Source: Kribbella sp. VKM Ac-2569
Lineage (GTDB): Bacteria > Actinomycetota > Actinomycetes > Propionibacteriales > Kribbellaceae
Reading direction: 5' to 3'
Length of the DNA stretch: 64,000 nt
Assembly (NCBI RefSeq): GCF_004216905.1
Contig: NZ_SGXJ01000003.1
Coordinates: 1,054,001-1,118,000 of the forward strand
Under the pieces are notes generated by a model. That model saw only the letters and a program-made list of their open reading frames with translations. It had not been told where the DNA came from and searched no databases. Below are positions 16,409 to 25,679 of this stretch, one piece after another. The first letter of the stretch is position 1, and every line of letters begins with the position of its first letter. The position numbers were made by a program, and so were the translations under genes.

Positions 16409-18559
16409 ATGGCAGACAAGACGAACGCTTCCCAAGGCACCGGGGCCGCGCCCGCTGTGGACAACCCGGGAGCCATCCGCAACGTGGTGCTGGTCGGCCC
16501 TTCGGGCTCCGGCAAGACCACCCTCGTCGAGGCCTTGCTGGTGGCCTCCGGAGTCCTGAACAGACCCGGCACCGTCCTGGACGGAACCACGGTGTGCGAC
16601 TTCGACGACGCCGAGATCCGGCAGCAGCGCTCTGTGGGCCTGTCGCTCGCCTCGCTGCCGCACGACGCCGGCCAGGGGAAGGTCAAGATCAACCTGATCG
16701 ACACGCCCGGATACGCCGACTTCGTCGGTGAGCTGCGGGCCGGTCTTCGCGCCGCCGACTGTGCGCTGTTCGTGATCTCGGCGAACGAGGGCGTCGACGA
16801 GCCGACCCGGACGGTCTGGCAGGAGTGCGAGCAGGTGGGAATGCCGCGCGCGGTCGTGATCACGAAGCTCGACCACGCCCGCGCGAACTACCAGAACGCG
16901 CTCTCCACGGCGCAGAACGCGTTCGGCGACAAGGTGCTGCCGCTCTACCTGCCCGCTGGTGACGGGCTGATCGGGCTGCTCTCCCAGTCGTACTTCGAGT
17001 ACGCCGACGGCAAACGTTCGACCGCGGCGCCGGACCCGTCGTACGCCGACGAGATCGAGGAGCTGCGCGGCACGCTGATCGAGGGCATCATCGAGGAGTC
17101 CGAGGACGAGTCCTTGATGGACCGCTACCTCGGCGGCGAGGAGATCGACCAGAAGGTCCTGATCGACGACCTCGAGCGCGCCGTCGCCCGCGGCTCGTTC
17201 TTCCCGGTGGTCCCGGTCTGCAGCGCCTCCGGGGTCGGCACGCTGGAGCTCCTCGAGGTGATCACCAGCGGTTTCCCGTCACCGCCAGAGCACAAGCTCC
17301 CGGAGGTCTTCACCCCGCACGGAGTCGCCCGCCAGGGCCTCACGTGCGACACCGCCGGACCGCTGCTCGCCGAGGTGGTGAAGACGACGTCGGACCCGTA
17401 CGTCGGCAGGGTCAGCCTGGTGCGGGTGTTCTCCGGCACCATCAGGCCCGACACGACGGTTCACGTGTCGGGCCATTTCACGTCGTTCTTCGGTGACCAC
17501 AACGGAGCGTCGCACGGGCACGAGGACCACGACGAGGACGAGCGGATCGGCACGCTGTCGTTCCCGCTCGGCAAGACGCAGCGTCCGGCGGGGCAGGTGA
17601 TCGCCGGTGACCTGTGCGCGATCGGCCGGCTGACCCGCGCGGAAACCGGTGACACGCTCTCCGACAAGGCGGATCCGCTGCTGCTGCGGCCGTGGAACAT
17701 GCCGGAGCCGTTGCTGCCGATCGCCGTCCAGGCGCATGCGAAGACCGACGAGGACAAGCTCGGGGCCGGGCTGCAGCGGCTGGCGGCCGAGGATCCGACG
17801 TTGCGGATCGAGCAGAACCCGGAGACCCACCAGATCGTGCTGTGGTGCATGGGCGAGGCGCACTCGGACGTCGTACTGGACGCGCTGTCGAACCGGTACG
17901 GCGTGACCGTGGACACCGTCGAGCTACGGGTGCCGCTGCGGGAGACGTTCGGCGGGTCGGCCAAGGGTCACGGACGGCACGTGAAGCAGTCCGGCGGGCA
18001 CGGTCAGTACGCCGTGTGTGACATCGAGGTCGAGCCGCTGCCGGGAGGGTCGGGCTTCGAGTTCGTCGACAAGGTGGTCGGCGGTGCCGTGCCGAGGCAG
18101 TTCATCCCGAGCGTCGAGAAGGGCATCCGGGCGCAGATGGAGAAGGGCGTCGGGGCCGGGTATCCGATGGTCGACATCCGGGTCACGTTGCGCGACGGGA
18201 AGGCGCACAGCGTCGACTCGTCCGACATGGCGTTCCAGATGGCCGGCGGGCTGGCGCTGCGTGAGGCGGCGGCCGCAACCAAGGTCGCGATGCTGGAGCC
18301 GGTGGATCTGGTGTCGGTGCTGGTGCCCGACGATCTCGTCGGTGCGGTGATGAGCGACCTGTCCGGGCGTCGCGGGCGGCTGCTCGGGACCGACAAGATC
18401 GGCGAGAACAGGACGCTGGTGAAGGCCGAAGTACCGCAGGTGGAGATCACCCGCTACTCGATCGACCTCCGCTCGCTGTCCCACGGTTCGGCGTCGTTCA
18501 GCCGCGAGTTCTCCCGGTACGAGGCGATGCCGGAGTCGGTCGCGTCGAGGCTGAAGTGA
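16409..18559 (+). CDS. Elongation factor G-like protein (EF-G2 type)
   Basis: 716-residue translational GTPase paralogue. G1 is GPSGSGKT, G3 is DTPGYADF and G4 is TKLDH. The switch I/G2 region is atypical (EIRQQRSVGLSLAS), as in the EF-G-like proteins of actinobacteria, which are thought not to replace EF-G in translocation. A His/Asp-rich insertion (SHGHEDHDEDER) lies in domain II. The C-terminal domains IV and V are present. The gene stands alone and converges with an AAA+ ATPase gene with a single base between stops. Function is uncertain; a ribosome-associated stress role is possible. Confidence 0.9.
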   Translation: MADKTNASQGTGAAPAVDNPGAIRNVVLVGPSGSGKTTLVEALLVASGVLNRPGTVLDGTTVCDFDDAEIRQQRSVGLSLASLPHDAGQGKVKINLIDTPGYADFVGELRAGLRAADCALFVISANEGVDEPTRTVWQECEQVGMPRAVVITKLDHARANYQNALSTAQNAFGDKVLPLYLPAGDGLIGLLSQSYFEYADGKRSTAAPDPSYADEIEELRGTLIEGIIEESEDESLMDRYLGGEEIDQKVLIDDLERAVARGSFFPVVPVCSASGVGTLELLEVITSGFPSPPEHKLPEVFTPHGVARQGLTCDTAGPLLAEVVKTTSDPYVGRVSLVRVFSGTIRPDTTVHVSGHFTSFFGDHNGASHGHEDHDEDERIGTLSFPLGKTQRPAGQVIAGDLCAIGRLTRAETGDTLSDKADPLLLRPWNMPEPLLPIAVQAHAKTDEDKLGAGLQRLAAEDPTLRIEQNPETHQIVLWCMGEAHSDVVLDALSNRYGVTVDTVELRVPLRETFGGSAKGHGRHVKQSGGHGQYAVCDIEVEPLPGGSGFEFVDKVVGGAVPRQFIPSVEKGIRAQMEKGVGAGYPMVDIRVTLRDGKAHSVDSSDMAFQMAGGLALREAAAATKVAMLEPVDLVSVLVPDDLVGAVMSDLSGRRGRLLGTDKIGENRTLVKAEVPQVEITRYSIDLRSLSHGSASFSREFSRYEAMPESVASRLK

Positions 18560-18560
18560 C

Positions 18561-19823
18561 CTAGGGCTTGGAGTCGCGGGTGAGGCGGCGGCGTACGTCG
18601 CGGGACTTGAGGTACGCCGCCACATCGTCGTACCGCTCGCTCTGGTTGGCGAACTCGATGTACGAGCGGACGCGGTGCAGCCAGTCGAGCGTCGACGGCT
18701 TCACCGCGGTCAGCGCGTCGGTGAGGTGGCGCATCGCGAGTGGCGGTTCGCCACCGCTCGAAAGCGCCTCGTCGATCACCTTGTCGACGCCGCGCTCGAT
18801 CAGCGCGCGCAGGTCGGCGCCGCTGAACATCGCTGTCTGGCTTGCGAGGGCCTTCAGGTCGAGGCCGTCGGCCGGGACCTCCTTCGTCAGCACGGACAGG
18901 ATGTCGGAACGGGCCGGTTCGTCCGGCGGCGGTACGAAGATCACCCGGTCGAAACGGCCGGGGCGGAGCATCGCCTCGTCGACGTCCCACGGCGCGTTCG
19001 TCGCGGCGAGCACCAGCAGGCCCTCGTTCTCAGAGCCGATCGCGTCCAGCTCCTGCAGCAGTACGTCGACCAGCCGGCGCGCCTCGGACCCGCCGTGCTT
19101 GTGGCGCGCGAACGCCAGCGCGTCCAGCTCGTCGAGGAACAGCACGCACGGAGAGTTGGCGCGGGCGCGCTCGAACGCGGCGTGCAGATTGCGCTCGGAG
19201 ACACCGAGGTACGGGTCCATCACGTCCTCGATCCGGACGTTAATGAACGGCAGCCCGCACTCCCCCGCGGTCGCACGCGCCAGCAGCGTCTTGCCGCAGC
19301 CGGGCGGCCCGTACAGCATCACGCCGCCGCCGGATTTCCGCCCGTACTTCTCGTACAGCTCCGGCCGGCTCAGCGGGAGGATCACCATCCTGTGGATGAC
19401 CCGCTTGATCTCCTCCATGCCACCGACCTGGTCGAAGGTGGTGGTCTCCTTGGGCGTGTCCGGGATCAGCGGATCCTGCTCGTCCTCGGGCCCGACCTTG
19501 ATCCGTACGCCGCTGCGCTCGGCGATCATGCCGTCCACGAGCTGCTGCAAGCGCCCGGTCCCCTCGACGACGCCGCGCTGGCGAGCCGCTTCGAGCAGGT
19601 TCCGCAGCAGGGCGAGCCGCCCGTTCGCCGCGGCCAGTTCACCGACCGGCACGAACTGGTCGTCGGGTAACCCACGCTGATCGAGCAGTACGACGTACTG
19701 GTCGAGCGCCTCCTCGGTCTCACCGGCCGCGGCCAGCGACTCCGCGAGCACGAGCCGCAGCAGTACGTCGTCCGGCGCCGCGTCGACTGCCTTACGCAGC
19801 GCCTCGATGCGGTCGTTGCTCAT
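18561..19823 (-). CDS. AAA+ ATPase with N-terminal TPR-like region
   Basis: 420-residue cytoplasmic ATPase. The first ~100 residues are helical repeats resembling TPR (DVLLRLVLAESLAAAGETEE). The AAA core has Walker A GPPGCGKT (172-179), Walker B VLFLDELD (227-234), sensor-1 Asn276 and second-region-of-homology arginines in MLRPGRFDR (287-293), all intact, as in Cdc48/FtsH-like modules. It lacks a protease domain. The start overlaps the stop of an upstream TPR membrane-protein gene (ATGA), so both proteins are translationally coupled and probably work together, perhaps as an unfoldase recruited to the membrane; this last point is inference. Confidence 0.9.
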   Translation of the reverse strand: MSNDRIEALRKAVDAAPDDVLLRLVLAESLAAAGETEEALDQYVVLLDQRGLPDDQFVPVGELAAANGRLALLRNLLEAARQRGVVEGTGRLQQLVDGMIAERSGVRIKVGPEDEQDPLIPDTPKETTTFDQVGGMEEIKRVIHRMVILPLSRPELYEKYGRKSGGGVMLYGPPGCGKTLLARATAGECGLPFINVRIEDVMDPYLGVSERNLHAAFERARANSPCVLFLDELDALAFARHKHGGSEARRLVDVLLQELDAIGSENEGLLVLAATNAPWDVDEAMLRPGRFDRVIFVPPPDEPARSDILSVLTKEVPADGLDLKALASQTAMFSGADLRALIERGVDKVIDEALSSGGEPPLAMRHLTDALTAVKPSTLDWLHRVRSYIEFANQSERYDDVAAYLKSRDVRRRLTRDSKP

Positions 19824-20695
19824 GAGCCCCACTTTCGGTTGAGCCAACGGCGGACCAGCGGTGGGACCACCCAGGAGTAGACGCAGAAGCCCAGCCACAC
19901 CATGGCGAAGGCGAAGGACAGCGGTGCGAGCCCGGCCGCGCGGAGGCCGTAGATGACTGCGACCGCGCCGACCCAGACGACCAGCGGATTGATGCGCGCG
20001 AACGGACGCAGCGGAACCATCAGCGGGTGGTTGAACAGCTTCGCCTCGCGGGCGGCGGCCCGCAGGTCGGCGTCACCTGGTTGCGAGGCGGCGGCGGACC
20101 GCAGCGAGTTGTATCCGGCTCGGGAGTCCCCGGTCAGCATCGACGCCGTACCGTGCAACGCCCGCGCGTTCGGGTCCTCGGGGTCGTACGACAACGCCTC
20201 GGTGCTGTGCCGGTGCATGTCGCGGTCCTTGCCGAGCGCGAACGCCACCTGTGCACGGGCAGCCGAGACAGCCACACTCTCCGGCGCGTGCGACGCGGCA
20301 CGCTCGACCAGGGCGCTCGCCTTCTCGGCCTGCCCGGCCGCCAAACAGACATGGGCGTACCCGAGCAGCAGGTCCGGATCGTTCGGGTCGAGGCTCAGGC
20401 CCTGCAGGAACGCGGCCTCGGCCTCGGGCAGACGGCCCTCCGAACGCAGCGCGGACCCGAGAACGTGCAGCATCGCGGGGAACGGGCCGTGCTGGGCAAG
20501 GCCGTCCCGCAGTACGTCGACCGCCTCGGCGTCCCGGTCCAGCGCATGCAACGCGGCACCGCGGAACAGGTACGCGCGGTAGTCCACCGCCGCATCGCCG
20601 GACAGCCCCTGCAGTTCGTCGAGCACGCGCTCGGGGCGGCCGATCTGCAGCCAGTGCGCGGCCATCCGCAGCCGTGCCTCACTCGGTTCGTTCAC
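19820..20695 (-). CDS. TPR-repeat membrane protein
   Basis: 291-residue protein beginning at a GTG that overlaps the upstream gene's stop (GTGA). Residues ~15-200 form about five tetratricopeptide-like repeats (for example GAALHALDRDAEAVDVLRDG and LPEAEAAFLQGLSLDPNDPD). Two hydrophobic helices near the C-terminus (PLVVWVGAVAVIYGLRAAG and SFAFAMVWLGFCVYSWVV) anchor it, leaving the repeats cytoplasmic. It is flanked by a small membrane protein and the AAA+ ATPase, all overlapping. The repeats suggest a scaffold for the ATPase. No enzymatic motif. Confidence 0.85.
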   Translation of the reverse strand: MNEPSEARLRMAAHWLQIGRPERVLDELQGLSGDAAVDYRAYLFRGAALHALDRDAEAVDVLRDGLAQHGPFPAMLHVLGSALRSEGRLPEAEAAFLQGLSLDPNDPDLLLGYAHVCLAAGQAEKASALVERAASHAPESVAVSAARAQVAFALGKDRDMHRHSTEALSYDPEDPNARALHGTASMLTGDSRAGYNSLRSAAASQPGDADLRAAAREAKLFNHPLMVPLRPFARINPLVVWVGAVAVIYGLRAAGLAPLSFAFAMVWLGFCVYSWVVPPLVRRWLNRKWGS

Positions 20696-21141
20696 AGCAC
20701 CACCGTCACCAGGAAGAGGATCAACGCCTCGGCGATCGCGCCGCCGATCGTCACCGCGATCCCCCAGCCCCACAGGGATCCGTAGTCCGCACCCCGCAGC
20801 TGGAACGCGCGGTCCATCGGACGCTGCAGGCGGAGCTGGACCATGCAGCACAGTACGGCGACCACGCGGATGCTGACCCGGAGACCCGACGTGACGCCGG
20901 CGTCGTCGTACAGCAGGACGAACACGCCGATCACCGCGAGCAGGCCGACCAGTCCGGTCAGCAGGATCAGCCGGCGCTTGGCGACGTCGACGCCGAGCCG
21001 GCCCGCGTTGAGGTAGGCCACGGCCGTGGACGCGAGCACGCCGCCGAAGAACGCGACGTACGTCTGGGACATCAAGCGCCACGGGCGCGCCGACATGTCC
21101 ACGCCGGCGCCGACGGTCGGGCGCAGGAGTTCGTCCGGCAT
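20692..21141 (-). CDS. Small integral membrane protein
   Basis: 149 residues with four predicted membrane segments: TYVAFFGGVLASTAVAYLNA, RLILLTGLVGLLAVIGVFVL, VSIRVVAVLCCMVQL and WGIAVTIGGAIAEALILFLV. I do not recognise a family. It is the first gene of a three-gene overlapping unit with the TPR membrane protein and AAA+ ATPase, which suggests that the three form a membrane-associated assembly. The start MPDELLRP is the longest that does not invade the divergent HIT gene promoter. Confidence 0.75.
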   Translation of the reverse strand: MPDELLRPTVGAGVDMSARPWRLMSQTYVAFFGGVLASTAVAYLNAGRLGVDVAKRRLILLTGLVGLLAVIGVFVLLYDDAGVTSGLRVSIRVVAVLCCMVQLRLQRPMDRAFQLRGADYGSLWGWGIAVTIGGAIAEALILFLVTVVL

Positions 21142-21198
21142 CGGGCTCCAAGGGCAGATGGGCACAGGTTCGGCTCGCGCAGTGTATAGCCTGGGCCG

Positions 21199-21612
21199 AT
21201 GAGCGAGAACTGCATCTTCTGCGGGATCGTGGCCGGCACCATTCCCTCCACACGGGTCGCCGAGACCGACCGGGCGATCGCGTTCATGGACATCAACCCC
21301 GGCACGACCGGACACCTGCTGGTGGTGCCGCGCGAACACTCGACGGATCTCCGCGATGCCGCTCCCGAGGACCTCACCGCCGCGACCCTGCTCGCCCAGT
21401 CGCTGGTCTCCCGGGTGATCGACCGCCTCGAGGGCGCGACCGGGGCGAACCTGCTCAGCTGCATCGGCTCGGACGCCTGGCAGTCCGTCTTCCACACCCA
21501 CCTGCACGTCATCCCCCGCTACCCGAACGACCCCCTGGTGCTGCCGTGGACGCCGCACCCTGGCGACCTCGACGAGATCAAGACCATCAGCGAGAAGCTG
21601 GCCCAAGCCTGA
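21199..21612 (+). CDS. HIT family hydrolase
   Basis: 137-residue histidine-triad nucleotide-binding protein, typically an adenosine-5'-phosphoramidate hydrolase in the cytoplasm. The catalytic triad HTHLHVIPR places His99, His101 and His103 (HxHxH). The N-terminal CIFCGIVAG segment is characteristic of HINT-type proteins. Normal length. It is divergent from the small-membrane-protein/TPR/AAA unit and monocistronic; a palindrome follows it. A second, different HIT gene is at 26656-27225. Confidence 0.92.
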   Translation: MSENCIFCGIVAGTIPSTRVAETDRAIAFMDINPGTTGHLLVVPREHSTDLRDAAPEDLTAATLLAQSLVSRVIDRLEGATGANLLSCIGSDAWQSVFHTHLHVIPRYPNDPLVLPWTPHPGDLDEIKTISEKLAQA

Positions 21613-21916
21613 ACGCAGCCGTCACTCCCTACGCTTCCCGCTGCCCGCACCGGTGCACCGCCTGTCGAGCTGACCATCACCCGCAATCCCCCTGGCTGCT
21701 GTCAGTCCCCAAACCGGTTTGGGGACCATTTCGACCGGGACTGGGGAGCCCTCCCCCCGGAAACGGCAGGTGAAACTCCCCAAACCCCGGCCGCTCTCAC
21801 CCAGGTCCCACGCCCACGTCCCACGCGCGAACCGGGCCACGCGCTGCGCCGCGACGGCCCGGCTGTCTCCGCCGTGGCGGTGGCTTCATTTCTGGGGTGA
21901 GGCTGCGGGGTGACGC
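21613..21916. other. 304-bp intergenic region between HIT gene and pimA
   Basis: Convergent intergenic stretch with no plausible coding sequence. It holds a perfect 22-bp palindrome at 21705-21726 and further C-rich words such as ACTCCCCAAACCCC. Nothing else recognisable. Confidence 0.6.
21705..21726. terminator. Perfect 22-bp palindrome, probable bidirectional terminator
   Basis: Arms GTCCCCAAACC and GGTTTGGGGAC are exactly complementary with no spacer (effective stem about 9 bp with a 4-nt loop). It sits about 90 bp downstream of the HIT gene in a convergent intergenic region, where a terminator is expected; an operator is less likely here. No T tract. Confidence 0.5.
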
Positions 21917-23014
21917 TCATCGGCGGGCGACGAGCTCGTAGACCGAGAGCAGCTCCGGGAGCAGGACGGACCAGTCGTACTTCGGTACGCCGGCCAACCC
22001 CACGGCTCGCAATTGCTCGCGCTCGTCGGGCCGGCGCAGTAGTCGGAGAGCACGGGCCGCGAGCTCGCCGGCGTTCCCTGGCTCGAACAACTCCCCCAGC
22101 TGCCCGCCCTCCAGCACGTGCCGGAACGCGGGCAGGTCACTCGCCAGCACCGGCGCACCGGCCGCCATCGCCTCCAGCAAGACGATGCCGAAGCTCTCGC
22201 CACCGAGATGCGGGGCGACGTAGACGTCCGAACCGGCCAGCATGTCTGCCCGAGCCTCGTCGTCGATCGCGCCCAGGAACAGCACGTTGTCCTGATACCG
22301 CGGCGGCAGCGCCTCGTCGGCCTGTCCTGATCCGGCGACCAGGATCTTCAACCGTGGACGCTCGGCGATCAGCGCCGGTACGGCGTCCAGCAGCACGCCG
22401 AGGCCCTTGCGCGGCTCGTCCAGCCGTCCAAGGAAGCTGATCGTGCCGTCCTCGCCCATCCACTCCGGGCGCGGGCTGCCCTTGAACCGCGCGGTGTAGA
22501 GACCGTTCGGGATCACCACAGCCTCGCCGCCGATGTGCTGCACCATCATCGAGCGCGCGTTCTCGGAGACCGCGATCCGGGCGTCGATCTTCTCCAGCGC
22601 CGGCCGGAGCAGGCTGGACGCCACGCTCATCGCCCGGGACCGGACCTGCCAGGTATGGAAGGTGGCGACGAACGGCCCGTCGGCGGACCACAGCGCGATG
22701 ATCGAGGCGCTCGGCGTGGTCGGCTCGTGGACGTGGACGACGTCGAAGTTTCCGTCGGCGAGCCAGCTCTTCACGCGCGCCGCCGTACGCGGACCAAACG
22801 TCACACGAGCGACCGACCCGTTGTACGGCACGCCGACGGCCCGTCCGGACGAGACGACGTACGGCGGGATCGCGCTGTCCGAGGACTCGTCGACCGGGGC
22901 CAGGACCGACACCCCGTGACCGAGGGAGAGTAGGGCCTCGGCGAGGTCGCGGACGTGGTTCTGCACCCCGCCGGGCGTGCCCAGCGAGTACGGGCAGACC
23001 ACGCCGATCCTCAT
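21917..23014 (-). CDS. pimA: Phosphatidylinositol alpha-mannosyltransferase
   Basis: 365-residue GT4 glycosyltransferase (GT-B fold) that transfers the first mannose from GDP-mannose to phosphatidylinositol on the inner membrane face, starting PIM synthesis. The N-terminal YSLGTPGGVQNHVRDLAEAL loop, VHVHEPTTPS and the C-terminal E-x7-E segment GGESFGIVLLEAMAAGAPV match PimA. It is the last gene of the conserved set pgsA1-patA-pimA, with 15 nt to patA. Identification rests on synteny plus family motifs. Confidence 0.93.
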   Translation of the reverse strand: MRIGVVCPYSLGTPGGVQNHVRDLAEALLSLGHGVSVLAPVDESSDSAIPPYVVSSGRAVGVPYNGSVARVTFGPRTAARVKSWLADGNFDVVHVHEPTTPSASIIALWSADGPFVATFHTWQVRSRAMSVASSLLRPALEKIDARIAVSENARSMMVQHIGGEAVVIPNGLYTARFKGSPRPEWMGEDGTISFLGRLDEPRKGLGVLLDAVPALIAERPRLKILVAGSGQADEALPPRYQDNVLFLGAIDDEARADMLAGSDVYVAPHLGGESFGIVLLEAMAAGAPVLASDLPAFRHVLEGGQLGELFEPGNAGELAARALRLLRRPDEREQLRAVGLAGVPKYDWSVLLPELLSVYELVARR

Positions 23015-23029
23015 ACAGCGATTCTCGCG

Positions 23030-23896
23030 CTAGTCCACGAAGATGCGCTGCAGCATGTGCCAGTCCTGCGGGTGCTCGGCGATCCCGATCGCGAAGGCGT
23101 CGGCGCATCGCTGGGTCATCGCCGCCATGCCGCCGTCGGGATCGACCACGTCATGGAAGGTGATGACGAGATCCGGACCGTCGTAGTGCAACGTCGCCGG
23201 GACCAGCGGCGCGCCGGTCTTCAGGCTCAAGGCGGCCGGTCCGGCAGGCATTCGCGACGGCCGCCCGAAGAACGTGACCGGGACACCGCGCTCGGACAGG
23301 TCCCGATCGGCGACCAGGCACACGAATCCCCCGGCCCGCAGGCGGTCCGCGAGTACGCCGGTGACGTCGTCGTCACCGCCCGTCAGCGGGAGTACCTCCA
23401 TGCCGAGCTTCTTCCGGTACGCGATGAAGCGGTCGAACAGCGATTCCGGCTGCAGACGTTCCGCGACCGTCGACACCGGCATCCCGGTCAGCCCGGCCCA
23501 AGCACCCGCGTGGTCGTAATTCGCCAGGTGTGGCAGCGCGCAGATCACGCCCTGCCCCGCGGCGTACGCGTCCCGCAGCACCTTCTCGTTGACCGTCCGG
23601 ACCCGGCCGACGATCTCCTCGTCGCTCCACTCGGGCAGGCGGAACGCTTCCTGCCAGTAGCGCAGATACGACCGCATCCCGGCGTGCGTGAGCTCGTCGA
23701 CCTCGCCCTCGCCGGCTTCTGGACGTACGGCGGCCAGGTTGCCGCGCAGTCGCCGTACGCCGCGGCCGTTGCGGCGGAACGTGCGGTCCGCGGCCCGTTG
23801 GAACAGCCACGTGACGGTCCGCTCGGGCAGGCGTCGTACCAGGGTCCAGGCGAGCGCGAAGGCCAGGTCGACGACCCGGTGCCGGACGCCTTCCAT
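23030..23896 (-). CDS. patA: Phosphatidylinositol mannoside acyltransferase
   Basis: 288-residue membrane-associated acyltransferase of the LpxL/HtrB-like superfamily that acylates PIM1/PIM2 on the mannose. The active-site segment CALPHLANYDHAG contains the expected His (HxxxxD/E-type motif: His-Leu-Ala-Asn-Tyr-Asp). The start overlaps the pgsA1 stop by one base (TGATG), and pimA follows 15 nt later. The same gene order occurs in mycobacteria. Length normal. Confidence 0.92.
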   Translation of the reverse strand: MEGVRHRVVDLAFALAWTLVRRLPERTVTWLFQRAADRTFRRNGRGVRRLRGNLAAVRPEAGEGEVDELTHAGMRSYLRYWQEAFRLPEWSDEEIVGRVRTVNEKVLRDAYAAGQGVICALPHLANYDHAGAWAGLTGMPVSTVAERLQPESLFDRFIAYRKKLGMEVLPLTGGDDDVTGVLADRLRAGGFVCLVADRDLSERGVPVTFFGRPSRMPAGPAALSLKTGAPLVPATLHYDGPDLVITFHDVVDPDGGMAAMTQRCADAFAIGIAEHPQDWHMLQRIFVD

Positions 23897-24552
23897 CAGG
23901 CCTTGGGGTCCGGCGGCGGCGTGTCCAGCCCCGAGTTGGACGGGTCGGCCAGGACCTGCTTGCGCACGGACAGCGCCCGCTGGACAACGGTGACCGTGCT
24001 CGCCGCGGCGAGGTACCAGATCACGATCTCCAGCAGGATCGGCAGGTTCAGCACGTCGGAGAAGAACGCGAGGACCAGCGTCAGCACCAAGCGGTCCGCG
24101 CGCTCGGCGAGGCCGCCGCTCGCCTTAAGGCCGAGGCTTTCCGCCTTGGCCCGCGCGTACGACGTGACCGCGCCCATCACCAGTGCCCACAGCGTCACGG
24201 CCGCCATCAGCGTCGAGTCGCCGGCCTGCGAGTTCGCGTAGTACATCACCAGGCCGCCGTAGACCGCGCCATCGGCGATCCGGTCCAGCGTCGAGTCGAG
24301 GAACGAGCCCCACTTCGACGACGTACCCGACGTCCGGGCCATGTGGCCGTCGATCAGGTCCGAGAACACGAAGCAGGTGATGACCACCGTGCCGATCCAC
24401 AGCTGGCCGCGCGGAAAGAAGATCAGCGCTCCGGCGGACACACCGATGGTGCCCACCAGCGTGACCACGTCGGCGCTCACGCCGAGCTTGAGCAGGAGGG
24501 TGGCGATCGGCGTGATCACCTTGGTCCAGAACTGACGGAATCTGTTAAGCAT
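23896..24552 (-). CDS. pgsA: Phosphatidylinositol phosphate synthase (CDP-alcohol phosphatidyltransferase)
   Basis: 218-residue integral membrane enzyme that makes phosphatidylinositol phosphate from CDP-diacylglycerol and inositol phosphate. The family signature D-x2-D-G-x2-A-R-x8-G-x3-D-x3-D is complete: DLIDGHMARTS followed by GSFLDSTLDRIAD. About six membrane segments are visible. Its product feeds PatA/PimA encoded just downstream. The ATG at 24552 lacks a good ribosome binding site; an in-frame GTG seven codons earlier is an alternative start. In mycobacteria the HIT gene and thrS directly precede it; here two opposite-strand genes intervene. Confidence 0.9.
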   Translation of the reverse strand: MLNRFRQFWTKVITPIATLLLKLGVSADVVTLVGTIGVSAGALIFFPRGQLWIGTVVITCFVFSDLIDGHMARTSGTSSKWGSFLDSTLDRIADGAVYGGLVMYYANSQAGDSTLMAAVTLWALVMGAVTSYARAKAESLGLKASGGLAERADRLVLTLVLAFFSDVLNLPILLEIVIWYLAAASTVTVVQRALSVRKQVLADPSNSGLDTPPPDPKA

Positions 24553-24659
24553 GGCGACGCGATCGTAGTTCACCGGGGTCACCACCGGGTGACGCGGCAC
24601 GGGTTTCGGCCTGCGCCAGGCCCTCGCACGGAGGATGCTGGGGTGAGGAGGTGACCGGC

Positions 24660-25622
24660 ATGGGTCGCAGGCAGCTCGCGCGCGGCCTCGTCCTCCTGCT
24701 CGCGGCGAGCGGTTGCACCGCCGGTTGCTCCGTCGCGCAGCGCGCCGACGGCACCGCGCCGGCCCCCGTGCCGCCCTCGGTGATCATCCCGACCGCCATC
24801 GCTCCCACGCAGCCCGAGGGACTCGACGGTACGTCGGGAGCACCCGGGCCACAGGTGTGTACGGCGATCACGCGCCAGCTGACCGCGAAGTTCCGCGGCC
24901 CGGTCACGGCCAAGCCGAACGCCTGGAACGACGGCGGCCTTCCGGCGATGGACCTCTGCACCCTGCTGCTCGGAGACCTGCCGGTCACGATCGGCGTCAG
25001 CGCGCTGCCGATCCAGCCGGACACGCTCAGCCGGCTCGTGGAGAATCCCGGGGCGGTCGAGTCGCTGCCGGAGCTCGGGCCGGAAGCAACCATCAGCGAG
25101 TCCCGGATCGTCTTCCGGGTCGCAGACCGTGCGGTGCGGATCAGCCCCGCCGGCGGCATCGACCGCGATCCCGCGGACGGGATCGAGAAGGCGCGAGCGA
25201 TCGCGATCGCTCTGGCCGCGCGGGACGCCGTACCCCGTAGCCTGCGGCCGGCCCGGCAGGCGGACGAGACGTGTCAGCTGGCGACCTCGGCGGCCGAGCG
25301 GTTCATCCGGCTGCAGGTGCAGTTGCGGCGGGACTACCGGGTGAAGGGCGCGCTCACCTGCATCTGGGGAACGTACGACGCGACCGTGTCGATCGTGGAG
25401 GCGTTCGACCAGCTGACGATCCCGGAAGCGCAGCAGGTGCCACCGCCACGATTCGCGCCGATCGGGCAGCCCGGGTACTACCTCCCCGAGGCCGGCGAAC
25501 TCGTCTTCCGTCAGGGCCGCCGGGTCGTCCGCGTCACCGCGCTGACGAACCCACCGCGCGAGGTCACGCTGGCCACCCTCACCAACCTCGTCGACCCCAT
25601 GCTCCCGCTCTTCTTGCGCTGA
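24660..25622 (+). CDS. Putative lipoprotein of unknown function
   Basis: 320 residues with a hydrophobic N-terminus ending in a lipobox-like LAASGC (Cys19), so probably exported and lipid-anchored. A Pro-rich linker (APAPVPPSVIIPTAIAPTQP) precedes a mixed alpha/beta domain with several Cys (VCTAIT, MDLCTLL, ETCQLA, LTCIWG) that could form disulfides; the style resembles the DUF3558-type actinobacterial lipoproteins but no family is claimed. The ATG follows GGAGG by eight bases. It sits on the opposite strand inside the otherwise conserved PIM/thrS cluster, followed by another exported protein gene in the same direction. Confidence 0.8.
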   Translation: MGRRQLARGLVLLLAASGCTAGCSVAQRADGTAPAPVPPSVIIPTAIAPTQPEGLDGTSGAPGPQVCTAITRQLTAKFRGPVTAKPNAWNDGGLPAMDLCTLLLGDLPVTIGVSALPIQPDTLSRLVENPGAVESLPELGPEATISESRIVFRVADRAVRISPAGGIDRDPADGIEKARAIAIALAARDAVPRSLRPARQADETCQLATSAAERFIRLQVQLRRDYRVKGALTCIWGTYDATVSIVEAFDQLTIPEAQQVPPPRFAPIGQPGYYLPEAGELVFRQGRRVVRVTALTNPPREVTLATLTNLVDPMLPLFLR

Positions 25623-25679
25623 ACTTTCCGGTCCAGACCAGCGTCCAACCACCATCTATCAGTGATGGGGGTGGTGGAA

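Noticed and set aside
24651-24659. GTG at 24651 as the start of the lipoprotein gene
   Set aside because: It directly abuts the GAGGAG site; the ATG at 24660 has proper spacing.
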